This document shows, one piece after another, positions 35,428 to 47,231 of a DNA stretch of 64,000 bases. Numbering within the stretch: position 1 is the stretch's first letter; each line of letters opens with the position of its first letter. The DNA lies in contig JANUWF010001101.1 in assembly GCA_026120185.1 (NCBI GenBank), positions 1,240,001 through 1,304,000 of the forward strand, given 5' to 3'. This stretch comes from Voacanga thouarsii (Eukaryota > Streptophyta > Magnoliopsida > Gentianales > Apocynaceae). Position numbers and translations under genes: made by a program. The notes below the pieces were generated by a model, which was given only the letters and a program-made list of their open reading frames with translations, did no database searches and was not told where the DNA came from.

Positions 35428-35963
35428 CAAAGCCTAAAACCTAACACATTTATATTGATTAGCATATCAAATTAACGATCCAAGCGTTAGATTTGTTAAA
35501 ATTGCTAAAAAAAAGTATTATGGCTAAATTAGAAGGTAATCGGATTTCATTTTCCATATGATCTAGCATGGTCTCCATACAAAAGCCCAAAAGCTAAAGT
35601 ACTTAGAAACATTATATATCAAATTAACGATCCAACCGTTAGATTTGTTAAAATTGCTAAAAAAAAAGTATTATGGCCAAATTTGAAGTAATCGGATATG
35701 ATTTGTCACATAATCTAGCATAATCAATATATAAAAGTCCAAAACCTAACATATTTTCATTAATTAGCATATCAAATTAACGATCCAACCGTTAGATTTG
35801 TTAAAATCGTTAAAAAGTATTATATCCAAATTTGAAGGTGATCGAATATGTTTTGCCACATGATCTATCATAATATCTACATACGTAATATCCACATGAT
35901 ATATGTAGATATCATGTACATTCCACATAGATCATGTGGTATCTACATGATCTATCATAATAT

Positions 35964-36018
<55 letters not shown>

Positions 36019-36089
36019 TACATACATACATACATACATAATATCTATCACACACATACACACACATATATACATACCATATACATACA

Positions 36090-36121
<32 letters not shown>

Positions 36122-38082
36122 GTACCTAATACTTTTACAAAGATAAGCATATATAATTAACGATTCAACCGTTACATTTGTTAAAATTACTTAAAAAATT
36201 AGTATGGCCTAAGTTAAGGATAATTGGATATAATTTGCCATATGATCTAGCATAATCTCTATATAAAAGTCTAAAACCTAAAGCAAATAGAAATATAAGC
36301 ATATCAAATTAATGATCCAACCTTAAGACTTGTTAAAATTGCTGAAACTAATATTATGACCAAATTTGAAGATAATCGGATATGATTTGACACATGATCT
36401 AGCATAATCTTTATATAAAAGCAAAAAACCTAACCCGTTTACATTAATTAGCATATCAAATTAATAATCCAACCATTAGATTTGTTAAAATTTCTAAAAA
36501 AAAAGTATTATTTCCAAATTTTATTACAATTGGATATGTTTAGCCACATGATCTAACATAATCTTTATATAAAAGCCCAAAACCTAACACATTTACATTG
36601 ATTAACATATCAAATTAACGATCCAACTATTAAATTTGTTAAAATTTCTAAAAAAGTATTACGGCTAAATTCAAAGGTAATTGGATATGATTTGCCACAT
36701 GATCTTGTATAATCTCTATATAAAAGCCCAAAACCTAACACATTTATATTGATTAACATATTAAATTAAAGATCCTACCATTAGATTTGTTAAAATCGCT
36801 AAACATATCAAATTAACGATCCCACCGCTAGATTTGTTAAAATTTCACCAAAAAAAAAAAGAATTATGACCAAATTTAAAGGTAATCAGATATGTTTTGG
36901 TTTATAATCTAGCATAATCTCGACATAAAAGCCCAAAACCTAACACATTTAGAAACATAAAGATATCAAATGAACAATCCAACTATAAATTTGTTAAAAT
37001 TGCTAAAAAAAAAAAATACATATTTATGGCCAAATTTGAAGGTAATCAGATTATATTTTGCCACATAATCTAGCATAATCTCTACTTAAAAGCTCAAAAC
37101 CTAATGCATTTACAAAGATAAGCATATCAAATTAATAATCCACCTGTTAAATTTTTTTAAATTACTAAGAAAAGTATTATAGCTAAATTTGAAGGTAATT
37201 TGATATGTTTTGTCATATAATCTAGCATAATCTCTATATAAACGGCCAAAACCTAACACATTTAGAAATATAATGATATTAAATTAACGATCTAATGCTT
37301 AGATTTGTTAAATTTTTTGAATCGTATTATGGCCAAATTTGAAGTGTAATTAAATATGTTTTGCCGCATAATCTAGTATAATCTCCATATAAAAGTCCAA
37401 AACCTAACGTATTTATGAATATTATCATATCAAATTAACGATCCAACAATTAGATTTGTTCAAATTACTAAAATAAGTATTATGACCAAATTTGAAGGTA
37501 ATCAGATTTGTTTTACGACATGATCTATCATAATCTTTACATAAAAGCTCAAAACCTGAAGCATTTAAAAAGATAAGCATATCAAATTAATGATCCAACC
37601 ATTAGATTTGTTAAAATTACTTTTAAAAAAGTATTATGACCAAATTTGAAGGTAATCGGGTAAGTTTTGTCACATAATCCAGCATAATTTCTATATAAAA
37701 GTCCAAAAACCCTATTGCATTTATAAATATTAGCATATCAAATTAACGATGCAGCCATTAGATTTATCAAAATTGCTAAAATAAGTATTATGACCAAATT
37801 TGAAGGTAATAGGATTTGTTTTGCCACATGATCTATCATAATCTTTATATAAAAGCTCAAATTTTAACATATTTACAAAGATTAGAATATCTAATTAACG
37901 ATCCAACCATTAGATTTGTTAAAATTGGTAAAAAAAAAAAAAAAGTATTATGTCCAAATTTGACGGTAATTGTGTAAGTTTTGTTGCACAATCCAGTATA
38001 ATTTCTATATAAAAGTCCAAAACCTAACGCATTTATAAATATTAGCATATCAAATTAATGATGCAACCGTTCGATTTGTTAT
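35428..38082. repeat. Tandem array of about 152-bp units, AT-rich
   Basis: Seventeen occurrences of 'attaacgatcca'-type anchors lie at 35471, 35623, 35776, 36156, 36308, 36460, 36614, 36765, 36812, 36970, 37131, 37283, 37434, 37586, 37742, 37894 and 38054. Spacing is mostly 151-154, with outliers of 156-161, one partial unit (47) and one unit enlarged by a microsatellite (380). Each unit reads in order: 'gatccaaccgttagatttg', an A-run, 'gtattatggccaaatttgaa', 'atgatctagcataatctc', 'tatataaaag', 'cccaaaacctaacacattta'. Units are diverged, with no coding capacity. Confidence 0.93.
35965..36121. repeat. (CA)n and (CATA)n microsatellite inside the array
   Basis: Uninterrupted (CA)n at about 35965-36013, (CATA)n to 36041, then mixed CA/CATA and a second (CA)n to 36121. 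It enlarges one unit of the 152-bp array. His/Thr- and Cys/Val-repeat frames on the two strands are translations of it and are not genes. Confidence 0.95.
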
Positions 38083-39057
38083 AAGTTTATGTTCAATTTG
38101 TAATCTCCTATATTTATTATTATTTTAACATAATAAACTTTTTTTGAACTTATCAAATATACTTAGAGATATAAAGACAACTCAAACTGGTGTCTATTTT
38201 CCCTCTAAATAGAAAATTAAAAACCAAATTGAGACAATGACAACTGACTCAAAATTAGAGTCAATTTAGATACAAAAACATAAATCATCTTTTCATCTCT
38301 AAACTTTAGAGACAAAAAATATAGACTCTAATTAGTCTCAAATATTTGAGATGGATTTGATAATCTCTAAATCATCTCTATATAGAGACCAATTAGAGAT
38401 GACTAAGACCGTCTCCAATTTTAGAGATGGATTTGAAATTAGAGTCAATTTAAAGATAAAAATGTAAATCATGTTTTTCGTCTCTAAAATTTAGAGACTA
38501 AAAATATAGATTCTAATTAGTCTCAAATATTTAAGAGAATAATTAGAGACAGCTAAGACCATCTCTAATTTTGAGACCAATTATCCGAATAAATGGAGTA
38601 ATGAAACGGTAGAGACGAACATATTCGCCTCTAATTAGTTCTAATTTTAAACACATTAGAGACTAATAACTTTTTCATCTCTATTTTGTCTCTTATATTA
38701 GAGACTAATAACTTTTTTGTCTCTATTTCGTCTCAAATATTAGAGAAGCGTTGACCGTCGTCACCGTTCTGACTCTATTTAGAGACAAAATTGAGACGAC
38801 TTTACTATCGTCTCTATTTTGCATTTACTTAGAGACTAAATAGAAACGTTTTAATTACAGATGAAAAATATCCGTCTCTAATTTGTCTTTGATATTCAAG
38901 ACGTATTGAGAGTCGTCACTGTTTTGATTCTATTTAGAGACAAAATTGAGATGACATTACTCCGGTCTCTATTTTGTGTCTATTTAGAGGCCAAATAGAA
39001 ATGTTTTATTTAGAGACAAAAATATTTCGTCTCTATTTTGTCTCAAATATCTCATTT
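38083..39057. mobile_element. GAGAC-repeat block, probable DNA-transposon remnant
   Basis: Dense short words of the type 'gtctctattttgtctc' and 'tagagacaaaattgagac' in both orientations, plus a longer direct repeat: about 38252-38345 again at 38432-38526 ('attagagtcaattt', 'ctctaattagtctcaaatatt'). Such sub-terminal repeat clusters are typical of non-autonomous CACTA-like elements in plants. No CACTA terminus or target duplication was found, so the class is inference. Confidence 0.5.
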
Positions 39058-39495
39058 TAATTTTTTAAAAATCAGCTAATTCCATATTCTAAAACTGAAT
39101 AACATATAGTATGATGAAAGAAGTTTTATTGCACTAATATTTTGCTGATAAAAAGTTCATGTCAAGCCACTTGACTTTCTGGACTTTTAGGTGGTTATGA
39201 TATATTGTGAAATGCTACTCTTGATCTGCTAGATATGAATTTATTGATTATAGAATTAATAAATTAATTTTAATTAGAATTAATAAGTTAATTCTAATTA
39301 TTAAAGGATTATTGATATTATATGATAATATTAAAGGGTTAATTTGTGAGAAAAATAATTTTATGGACTAATTATAAGATGGTTATAATTATTAGTGTCA
39401 ATTTGTAATTAATGACACCTTATGGTTCTAATTGCAAAATTGAAAGCCCAAGCCCATGATAATAAGGAAAAGAAGGGTATCTCGTGTGTGCAAAA

Positions 39496-39545
<50 letters not shown>

Positions 39546-39977
39546 ATATATATATTTGGATATACTGTGCACGGAGTATTGTACAATAGATACAGAAGCT
39601 ATTTTCATTTGGTTCCAAAAAGAAAATACTACTGCCTTAGAGACAAAATTCTAAGAAAGCTTTTCTTATTTTTCTTCTCTAAATTAAAACCTAGACACTA
39701 ATAAAATTTTCTAATAGAAAATTTAGGTGATTCTTAAATACATCCTCATGTGGATCAATATTAGAAAAATTTCTATTCTTGGAATTTGGTAATTCACAAC
39801 TTGAACAATTCTCGTAAGGGTTTTATGCACGAAGAAAATTTTAAAAGCTGTGTTTTTGAGGTAACGAATTTTTTCCCTCTACTAACTCGTTTAATTACAT
39901 ACAAGTGAATTCTTTGAATATATTTCGTTTTAATTTTTGTTGTGTATTAATTATTATTGCATAATCGAAATCTAACA
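39058..39977 (+). repeat. Copia-3 3' LTR remnant (5'-truncated)
   Basis: Aligns to the 3' half of the LTR at 28093-29814, beginning near 'aattccatattctaaaac', and ends 'aatctaaca' at 39977. About 790 bases of the LTR start are missing. Contains an AT microsatellite. Confidence 0.72.
39501..39555. repeat. (TA)n microsatellite
   Basis: About 27 TA units with one TT interruption, inside the Copia-3 LTR remnant. Tyr/Ile-rich frames across it are artefacts. Confidence 0.95.
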
Positions 39978-40241
39978 TGAACTATTGGTAAGGTTTCTGT
40001 GTATCCTTTTGGATAGCCTTCAAAAGAATAAAATGAACAAAAATACAAGATCTTGGACATTTAGAAAATAAGAAATGAATACAAGATAATAACTTTTCCC
40101 ACATACCAAGAACCCTAATAGATCTAGCTATTAGAACTCGAGATTTAGTAGATCTAGGCTTACCACAATAATACCTTGTTACCATTGACTCTACAAGAAA
40201 TTAAGAATAAGAAAGATAGGAGATTATAGGCACTCAAGTTA
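39978..40241. other. Unassigned sequence left of solo LTR C
   Basis: Joins in sense with 42186 if the LTR and one GCAAC are removed. A 67-residue minus-strand frame (39982-40185) has no recognisable domain. I see no element ends. Confidence 0.4.
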
Positions 40242-40246
40242 GCAAC

Positions 40247-42180
40247 TGATGTGTTCGGACTTGGGCATAAAAATCATACAAAAACTAAGCACATTCCCAA
40301 TCAAGTTTAAATTAAACGTTCAACCCAAATCACACATATGAGCAAGTGTACTCATCATTAACCGAGCATAGGGTTCAAACGAGCGTCAATCCTCAAGGAA
40401 CAAGTAGACATTAATTACCTTTCTTTCATTGTTTAACCTACTCAATAAATTGAAAAATAAATAAAAAGAAAAATAAAATGAAATAAAAATATATATACGT
40501 CAAGGATGGAGAAGTATGTAATCCAAACCATTGTTTAGACAAACATGACCTTAAAGGACCTAACCATTATCATAACTAATTCTTCTCTTGGCACCATGAA
40601 TGATAAAGGTAAATTAGCATCACTTGGTCTATCTCAACTAATTACTACCTTCTAAATAAATTAGCATCACTTGGTCTGTCTCAACTAATTCATCCAAAAG
40701 ATGCATTAAATACAATCCTTGATTAAATTTCCTTGGTTTGGCAAATTTAAAACATGAAATTAATCAATGAATCCTTGGTCTGGCAAACATCAATTAACCT
40801 TCAATTTACTCAATCCTCGGCAATTAACCTCTTTGGTCTAGCAAGTTAACAACCAATAAATATGAAATTAATCAATTGCAACTACCATCACCCTCTTTGG
40901 TCTAGCAAGTTAATGAAAAGAAACAACCAATTAATCTCGTAATACGCCCAAGCAATTAAATACCAAAAAGAACAATCAATTAATCAAAATATCAAATAGC
41001 TCTAAAAATCATGAATATCTAAAACAATATCAAATCACAATAAAACAATTAACATATCATTGTTCAAGAAAAAGAAAACAAAGGAAAGAAATAGATACTC
41101 ATAGACAAGCCTTCTTTTTCCTCCTTCATAGACCCTCTTACACAATCCTCCTTGAACTATTAATCTCGAGAAAATATTGGTAATGTACTCAAAAATAAAT
41201 CTAAGTCCCTACATTGTGCACTCCCCTTTCTAGGATATATTGGCCTTTATTTATAGTCTTACAAAGTTCCTAAAAGAATCCTAAGTAAAGAAGAAATAAT
41301 TACCTAAAAATAATCCAAAACCAAAAAGGAATAGAAATTGCTAAAATAAAAAGCTAAGAAAAGCTAAATAAAAACCCAGTAAGGAACCGCCATTGACTTT
41401 TTGAATTGGAAAATTGGATTTGAACTTCAATTTGATTCTTGTCGTTTTGTGATGAAGATGTTCAATTCTTGTGGAATTCGAATTGTTGACTTGCTGAAGC
41501 CTTTTTGAAGCCACCGAAAATTTGAAGCCGAATCCCATTGCTTGTCGCATCGGCTTAATTGAGCCACTTTCCTTGCCTTGGCTCAATTGAGCTGCAAACC
41601 TCCGCCAAAATTGTTTGTTGCATTCAATTTCCTTTTGTCCACCTTTGTTGACCTTTTGCCTTTGTCATTGCTGACTGAAATTTGTCTTTTTTCTTCCTTT
41701 CTTCTTGCTGTTGTTGCATTGGCTCACTTTAAGCCAACCGCCTGACATTGTTGACTTTTGTTTCCTTCATCTTGGCCCCACCGATTTTCTTTCTTTCTTT
41801 TGTTTCGTTGCTGCTGTCTTTTGTTGTCAGCTTAATTAGCCGTGAATTTGCTAACCGATTGCTTCCTTTAGCCATTTTCCACCTTTTCTTCTCTAATTTT
41901 CCAATTGCAATTGTAATTGTTCCTTATTCTTTCAATTCCTTTTTCCTCTTCTTTCCAGTGGCTAACTAGCGTCGGCTGTCCTTCTCGGGCTGGCGCCGCC
42001 TCTGTTATGGAAAATCACATAATTAGCTCTAATTTTCCTTTATTTTTGCATAAAATTATAGAAAAGTATTTTTATAAGAAAAATATTAAATAGGAAGGAA
42101 TATGACTAGTTATTTCACAAAATGTATCACAAAATAGCCTCAAATAACTAGGAAAAATATGACTAATTCACCCCCTATCA
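40247..42180 (-). repeat. Solo Tat-like LTR C, TSD GCAAC
   Basis: 1934 bp. On the minus strand it starts TGATAGGGGG and ends with CATCA, flanked by exact GCAAC at 40242-40246 and 42181-42185. It matches LTR A throughout and serves as its reference. No primer site, PPT or interior is attached, so it is a solo LTR. Frames at 41341-41969 are low-complexity translations. Confidence 0.93.
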
Positions 42181-42185
42181 GCAAC

Positions 42186-42785
42186 AAACAAAAATGAACT
42201 AGCAAATAGAACCCTTGAAAGATTACTAAATTGAATTATCCTTTAAATTTAGAGGCATTTACATAAGGGTGGACTAAGCCCTTAGGTTGGTCTTGGATTG
42301 AGATTGTAAGGAGGCACTCCGCTGTTAAACCTTCAAGAAGATTTTCTCTTCATTCAGTGTGAAAAATAAGATATGTTATGTTTTACAAATGACACCACAA
42401 CAAATTTGATAATTAGTGAAAATTGCTAAATGACGTATTGTTAGAATGTCGCAAAAAGTATTCATAGCATGACGAAAGTCATACTTGATCACTTAATTTC
42501 ATAAGTTGAATAATTTTCACGACAATATTTTAAAATGTTACAATCTAGCATCACAAAATATTTGGTACCAACATTTACCAGTAACTAGAGATGAAACAAA
42601 ATATTTTTTGTGACAATACCAATATTATGTGACTTTTTAATTTTTCCATCAATGTACTACTCTTTTTGTGATGAATTATATAACATTATTATTTACTACT
42701 AAAATTTGGATTGCGTCACTAATGTTATTGTTCATTATCTTTGATAACTTTTATTGCGTCATGTATGTTATAACTATTTGGTGAC

Positions 42786-42816
<31 letters not shown>

Positions 42817-43067
42817 GTCACAAAAATACAAATATTAATAATAATCTCATTATGTCACACTTATATATAGCATGAGGTGATAGTTACAAGAATACGAATA
42901 ATGTAAAAGTTAATTGATAAGCAATCAAACTTTATCCGATTGCCTTTGTACTTGGTTTTCATGAGCTTTTAATTGTCTTTAATATATCTAATTGTTGAAT
43001 CGTTAATATCTCATCCATAATATGTGCTTCTTGTATAATGTACAAGGTGATCAGCTATGCGTATATA
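42186..43067. other. Unassigned region with a CACTA-like terminus
   Basis: CACCACAACAAATTTG at 42393-42408 differs by one base from the CACTACAACAAATTT type terminus of plant CACTA elements. It is followed by iterated 'tgtgac/gtcac' words up to 42880 and a (TA)n run at 42788-42810. No matching opposite end was seen before the hAT element begins. No genes. Confidence 0.4.
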
Positions 43068-46000
43068 TAGGGCTGTCAATGGGTTGGGTATACTGTATTT
43101 TCTTACCTGACCCGACCCGAACCTGTTTAATCTATATAATTGGGTTCGGGTATAATAAATTATATAAAATATAAATTATGGTACCCATACCCAATTACTC
43201 AATTAATATAATATATTATATAAAATATAAAATATATATTATATTATATATAATATATATTATGTTATGGGTTTTTTGAGACTAAACTTAACCTAGCTAG
43301 CAGTAGTTGCATGCAACACACACACAACACTGCCTTCTTCATTTTCACCTTCAGCTTTTCGAGTAACCGACATCAAGCAACCGCTGCTGCCGACACCGAG
43401 ACACAAACACTGCCCACGGCCATGACAACACATATACAACACTGCCTTCTTCACTCTTTAGTGCTTCAAGTCACCGACACCGAGCCACAACCGACATTGA
43501 GACACAAACACTGCCCACACCTTCACTACCCACACTACCTTCTTCATTCTTCTCTGAGTTCTCCTCACAAATCTGACCCATCTAAGGTTAGTATTGTAGA
43601 TCTAAAAATGAAATTTTGCTAAGTATATAATCTTCTCTCTCTGTGCGCATGTGTATTGAGTATGGAAGAGTTTTATGAAATAATGGTATCAAAAATTGAT
43701 CAGTGCGAAAATATTAAAGGCTATAGTCATTGTACAATTTGTACTCTTAGTCCATTCAAGTTTCGATTGTAATTAATTTTCAGTCAAATTAGAAATTTTT
43801 ATTTGACTTTTTTTTTATGTTTAAGCAAAACAAGCATATTTCTTGTTAAGAATATTTATCAGATTCTGAAATTTATTGTCAATGTAATCAAATTGCCTTT
43901 AGCTTTAGTATGTGAGCTCTGTAAAATCATTACTGTTTTCTTTTGTTTTCTTAGGGAATTATATCTTATATATTTGTAATTTTTTTCATATGTCTAATTG
44001 TATTGTGCACTTTCATAGATGAGAGGCATGCTTATTATAAAACTAAAACAAGGCAGCTCATCTTACTGATTGGACATTATGCATGAAAAGCCTTTAATAA
44101 TACACATTGATTTTTTTTTCCCTAAATTGCAACACCGGCCTTCAAATTTGGATCATGCAATTGCCTTCACAGATGATAAAAAAAGAAAGGGTCATAATTA
44201 AATTTCTTATAGCTATCATCCATTAGGTTTTCTTTCAACAATATGCTTGAGTGAAACAGATTATCTTCATGTCATTTGTATAAGATGTCATTAGTATTGC
44301 GTCATGATTTATAATATGCACTTCGTTTTCACCATCATGAGGATATGCTGCTTGGAATAAATGTGCACTTGAATTGAATATATCAACTTATCAATTACAA
44401 CACTTTAATTTTTCCCCCCAGTATAAATTTATAAGATGCACTTTAATTAAGATCATTTACTATTGGTGCAATTGTTAAATATGTACTTATTCCTTAATTA
44501 GTTCTTTTTTCCATGAAGGATGGCAAGTACACCTAATAAAACGCCACTTTCAGCTTCAAGTGATGATCCTAATCCTAATAATATGGTGGAGTCACAGGCT
44601 ATATATGGAAGATGATAATGATGGGATTTTGACCTCAAGGACAAGGAAATTGACTTCTAAGGTATGGGATGAAATGTCAAGATTTACATCTCCTTCTGGA
44701 AAGGTTATAGCTAAATGTAATTGGTACAAAAAATAGCTTAGTGGGTCAAGTAATGCTGGAACTACTCAAGTAAAAACACATTTGTCATGTTATCCTTTAA
44801 GAAATTATAAGCAAGCAGGGAAAATGAATCTCATGAAGGTAAAAAGTCCACTAACTGATTCTTGTGAAGTTCGAAACTATAAATTTAATCAAGAAAAGAG
44901 TAGAAAGATTTTAGCAAAAATAATCATCAAGCATAATTATCCCTTTAATATGTGTAAGCATGAGTGGTTTGAGGAATTCTGCAACAGTTTGTATCCAAAT
45001 TTCAAGCTTTTCTCTAAAAACACAATGAGGTCAGATGTGATTGATTTGCATAAGAAAGAGAAGGAAAAATTGTATAAGTTATTGGATGATTTTTACCCTT
45101 ACTACTGATATTTGGACATTTGATCATTCTAATATTACATATACTTGTTTGATTGCTCACTATGTCAATGATGATTAGGAATTGAAAAAGAAGATTATTG
45201 CATTCAAAACTATTCCTTATCCTCATGATGGTGAAACATTGTTCAGATTCATTAATGACATTATCTTAGAGTGGAATTTGGATAAGAAACTATTTTCCAT
45301 GGTTGTTGATAATGCATCTGCAAATGATTCAATGGTTAGGCATTTGAGATCATAGTTTCGTGATAAGTCGTGGCTTCTTTTAGGTGGGGATTTATTTCGT
45401 GTTTGTTGTAGTGCACATATTCTTAACTTGATTGTGTAAGATGGTTTGGCTCATATTAGTAATACCCTTCAAAAAATTCGAGAAACTTGCAAGTATTTGA
45501 AAAGATCACCCCATGGCTGCCAAAAATTTGAGTTTACATTGCAACAATGTAAGCTGAAAAATAAGAAAAAAGTGTCATTGGATGTTCAAACTAGATGGAG
45601 CTCTACTTTCTTAATGCTTGATTCTGCATTGCCTTTAAAGGATGTATTTAGTCGACTTGCTCAAATTGATAAAAATTACAAGCACAATCCAAGTGAAGAG
45701 GAATGTGAAGTTGCTAGTTTGGTTCACATTTGTTTGAAAATCTTTTATCAGGCTGTTTCTCATTTTAGTCGTAGTCATTTTCCCACATCAAATGTCTTCT
45801 TCCCTGATGTGTGTAGAATCCAACTTAAGCTAAAAGAATGGGTATCTGGTGATAATGCTTTTCTTAAAGCCATGGTTGATTCTATGAAAGAAAAGTTTAA
45901 AAAATATTGGGATGGGTGTTGTTTGGTGTTGGGAATTGCTATTGTTCTTGATCCCAGATTTAAAATGGATTTGGTGGAATTCTATTACACTGAGATATAT

Positions 46001-47231
46001 GGTGATAATGCTTTTACTTATGTTGAGAGGATTAGGAGTGGTTTTCTTAATTTATACCTTAAATATGGTGGTCATTTGTGATCTGATGCAATTAGTGATG
46101 AAAGTGATGGTAATTGAAATGATGGGAATTTGAAAGTTGATGTGCTAAATTGGTTTAACCAATGGTACAAGACAGCTAAGTCTTCTACACTTCGTGTGTA
46201 TCAAAAGGCTTAAATAGATCAATACCTAGATGCACCATTGTATCCTAGGAATGACCATTTTGATATATTAAGCTGGTAGAAAGTTAATTCTTTGAAATAT
46301 CCAACTATAGGAAAACTGGTACGTGATATTTTAGCTATTCCAGCCACAACTGTTGCATCTGAATCTGTATTTATTGTTGGGGGAAGGATAATTGATGAGT
46401 CACGTTCTTGTTTACTTCCTGATATTGTGGAGGCATTTATCACTACAAGTGATTGGATTTAATAAAAAAAAAAAAAAGAGAGAGAGAGAGAAGTAAGTCA
46501 AATAATACTTGTTACATTTTAATTTCCTATATTTAATTTTTTTTTATCTATTGGCTAATTAATTTGTCTCTTTCAGAGTTAGTTGACTCAGAAGATATGG
46601 TAGATTGCTCTTCATTGACAAAGGCAACAAAGACTTCAATTTGATATGTAAATTTGTTTATTCATTTTTTCTCTTGAAGTTTATATTATATTTTAAATTT
46701 TTAAGTGGTAATTAATATTTTTTTATTATTTTTCCTCTTTATTTAATTAGAGATATTGTTAAGGATTGTTGATGAAGAATGGGAAAGTTGAAGACAACTT
46801 CTTGAGTGAATTGAGGATATTTCATGTTATGTAATAGTTATAAACTTATTTATATTTGGCATTGTTGTTTTAAAAAGTAATTTAATGTTTAGTTTCTAAT
46901 TTTTATATGTTGTATGCGATTGTTATTTATGAACTTGGACGCTTCTTTTTATTGTTGTAAATTTGAAAATTTGAGAATTTGGAATTGTAGCTACTATTGA
47001 TATTAGGGATACTATTCACATTTTTTAGCTTAAATGTGAACAAAATTATTTGAAAATTTAAATACAGGAATATTGTTTTACACATGATATTCGGACCGGG
47101 TATACTCGACCCGAACCCGATACCCGCATATACGGGTATTGGTCTCTTCATTTAATACCCGATGGGTATTTGGATTGGGTCCAGAACTTTTATCCCTTAA
47201 TTGGGTCCGGGTGGACTCGTTTACAACTCTA
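43068..47231 (+). mobile_element. hAT DNA transposon, degenerate
   Basis: Imperfect terminal inverted repeats TAGGGCTGTCAATGGGT (43068-43084) and the complement of 47215-47231 (TAGAGTTGTAAACGAGT) enclose a RICESLEEPER-like transposase. Sub-terminal 'gacccgacccgaacc' (left) and 'cgacccgaacccgatacccg' (right) motifs are characteristic of plant hAT ends. The presumed 8-bp duplications (cgtatata, tctataac) agree only in the middle tata, so the edges have drifted or the insertion is old. The 5' part (43311-43620) contains CA-rich short repeats and a possible first exon before a 'gtta' donor. No intact gene. Confidence 0.85.
44520..46462 (+). pseudogene. hAT transposase, RICESLEEPER-like
   Basis: Cuts and pastes hAT elements. 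The ATG at 44520 opens a polar N-terminus, and a frame change occurs near 44610. A BED zinc finger follows (SKVWDEMSRF ... KTHL, 44655-44790), but its second metal ligand is lost: CNWY stands where CxxC is expected, with a TAG after KK near 44737. Then come TTDIWTF (45105-45125), VDNASAND (45303-45326), CCSAHILNLIV (45407-45437), the TRWSSTF motif (45591-45611) and a hAT RNase-H-fold block with DPRFKMDLVEFYY. The C-terminal dimerisation motif RDILAIPATTVASESVF (46324-46374) runs to the stop at 46462. Additional stops lie near 45177, 45355, 45438, 46080 and 46211. Confidence 0.9.

Larger units (their letters stand above)
28093..39977 (+). mobile_element. Copia-3: second copia lineage, gutted by repeats
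   Basis: Plus-strand copia of a different lineage from Copia-1. The order is 5' LTR, initiator Met primer site, 2.1-kb leader, gag (split by a solo LTR), protease, gag-pre-integrase. A 152-bp repeat array and a GAGAC block then stand where the rest of pol should be, and a 5'-truncated 3' LTR follows. It sits inside the Copia-6 RT. No target duplication is recognised: the bases before 28093 (agtta) are not found after 39977. Confidence 0.78.

Noticed and set aside
35848..36150. Long His/Thr and Cys/Val repeat open frames on both strands
   Set aside because: They translate the (CA)n/(CATA)n microsatellite. No start context, no domain.
35428..38082. CRISPR-like array
   Set aside because: The whole 152-base unit repeats and is diverged. 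There are no short exact repeats with unique spacers, and the DNA is plant nuclear.
28088..39982. Target duplication for Copia-3
   Set aside because: agtta before 28093 does not recur after 39977, and the Copia-6 RT does not resume there.
39982..40185. Minus-strand 67-codon frame as a host exon
   Set aside because: No domain and no support from splice signals; too short to claim.
43311..43622. 103-codon frame as a separate gene
   Set aside because: CA-rich short repeats in the 5' region of the hAT element; more likely untranslated leader with an intron donor at its end.
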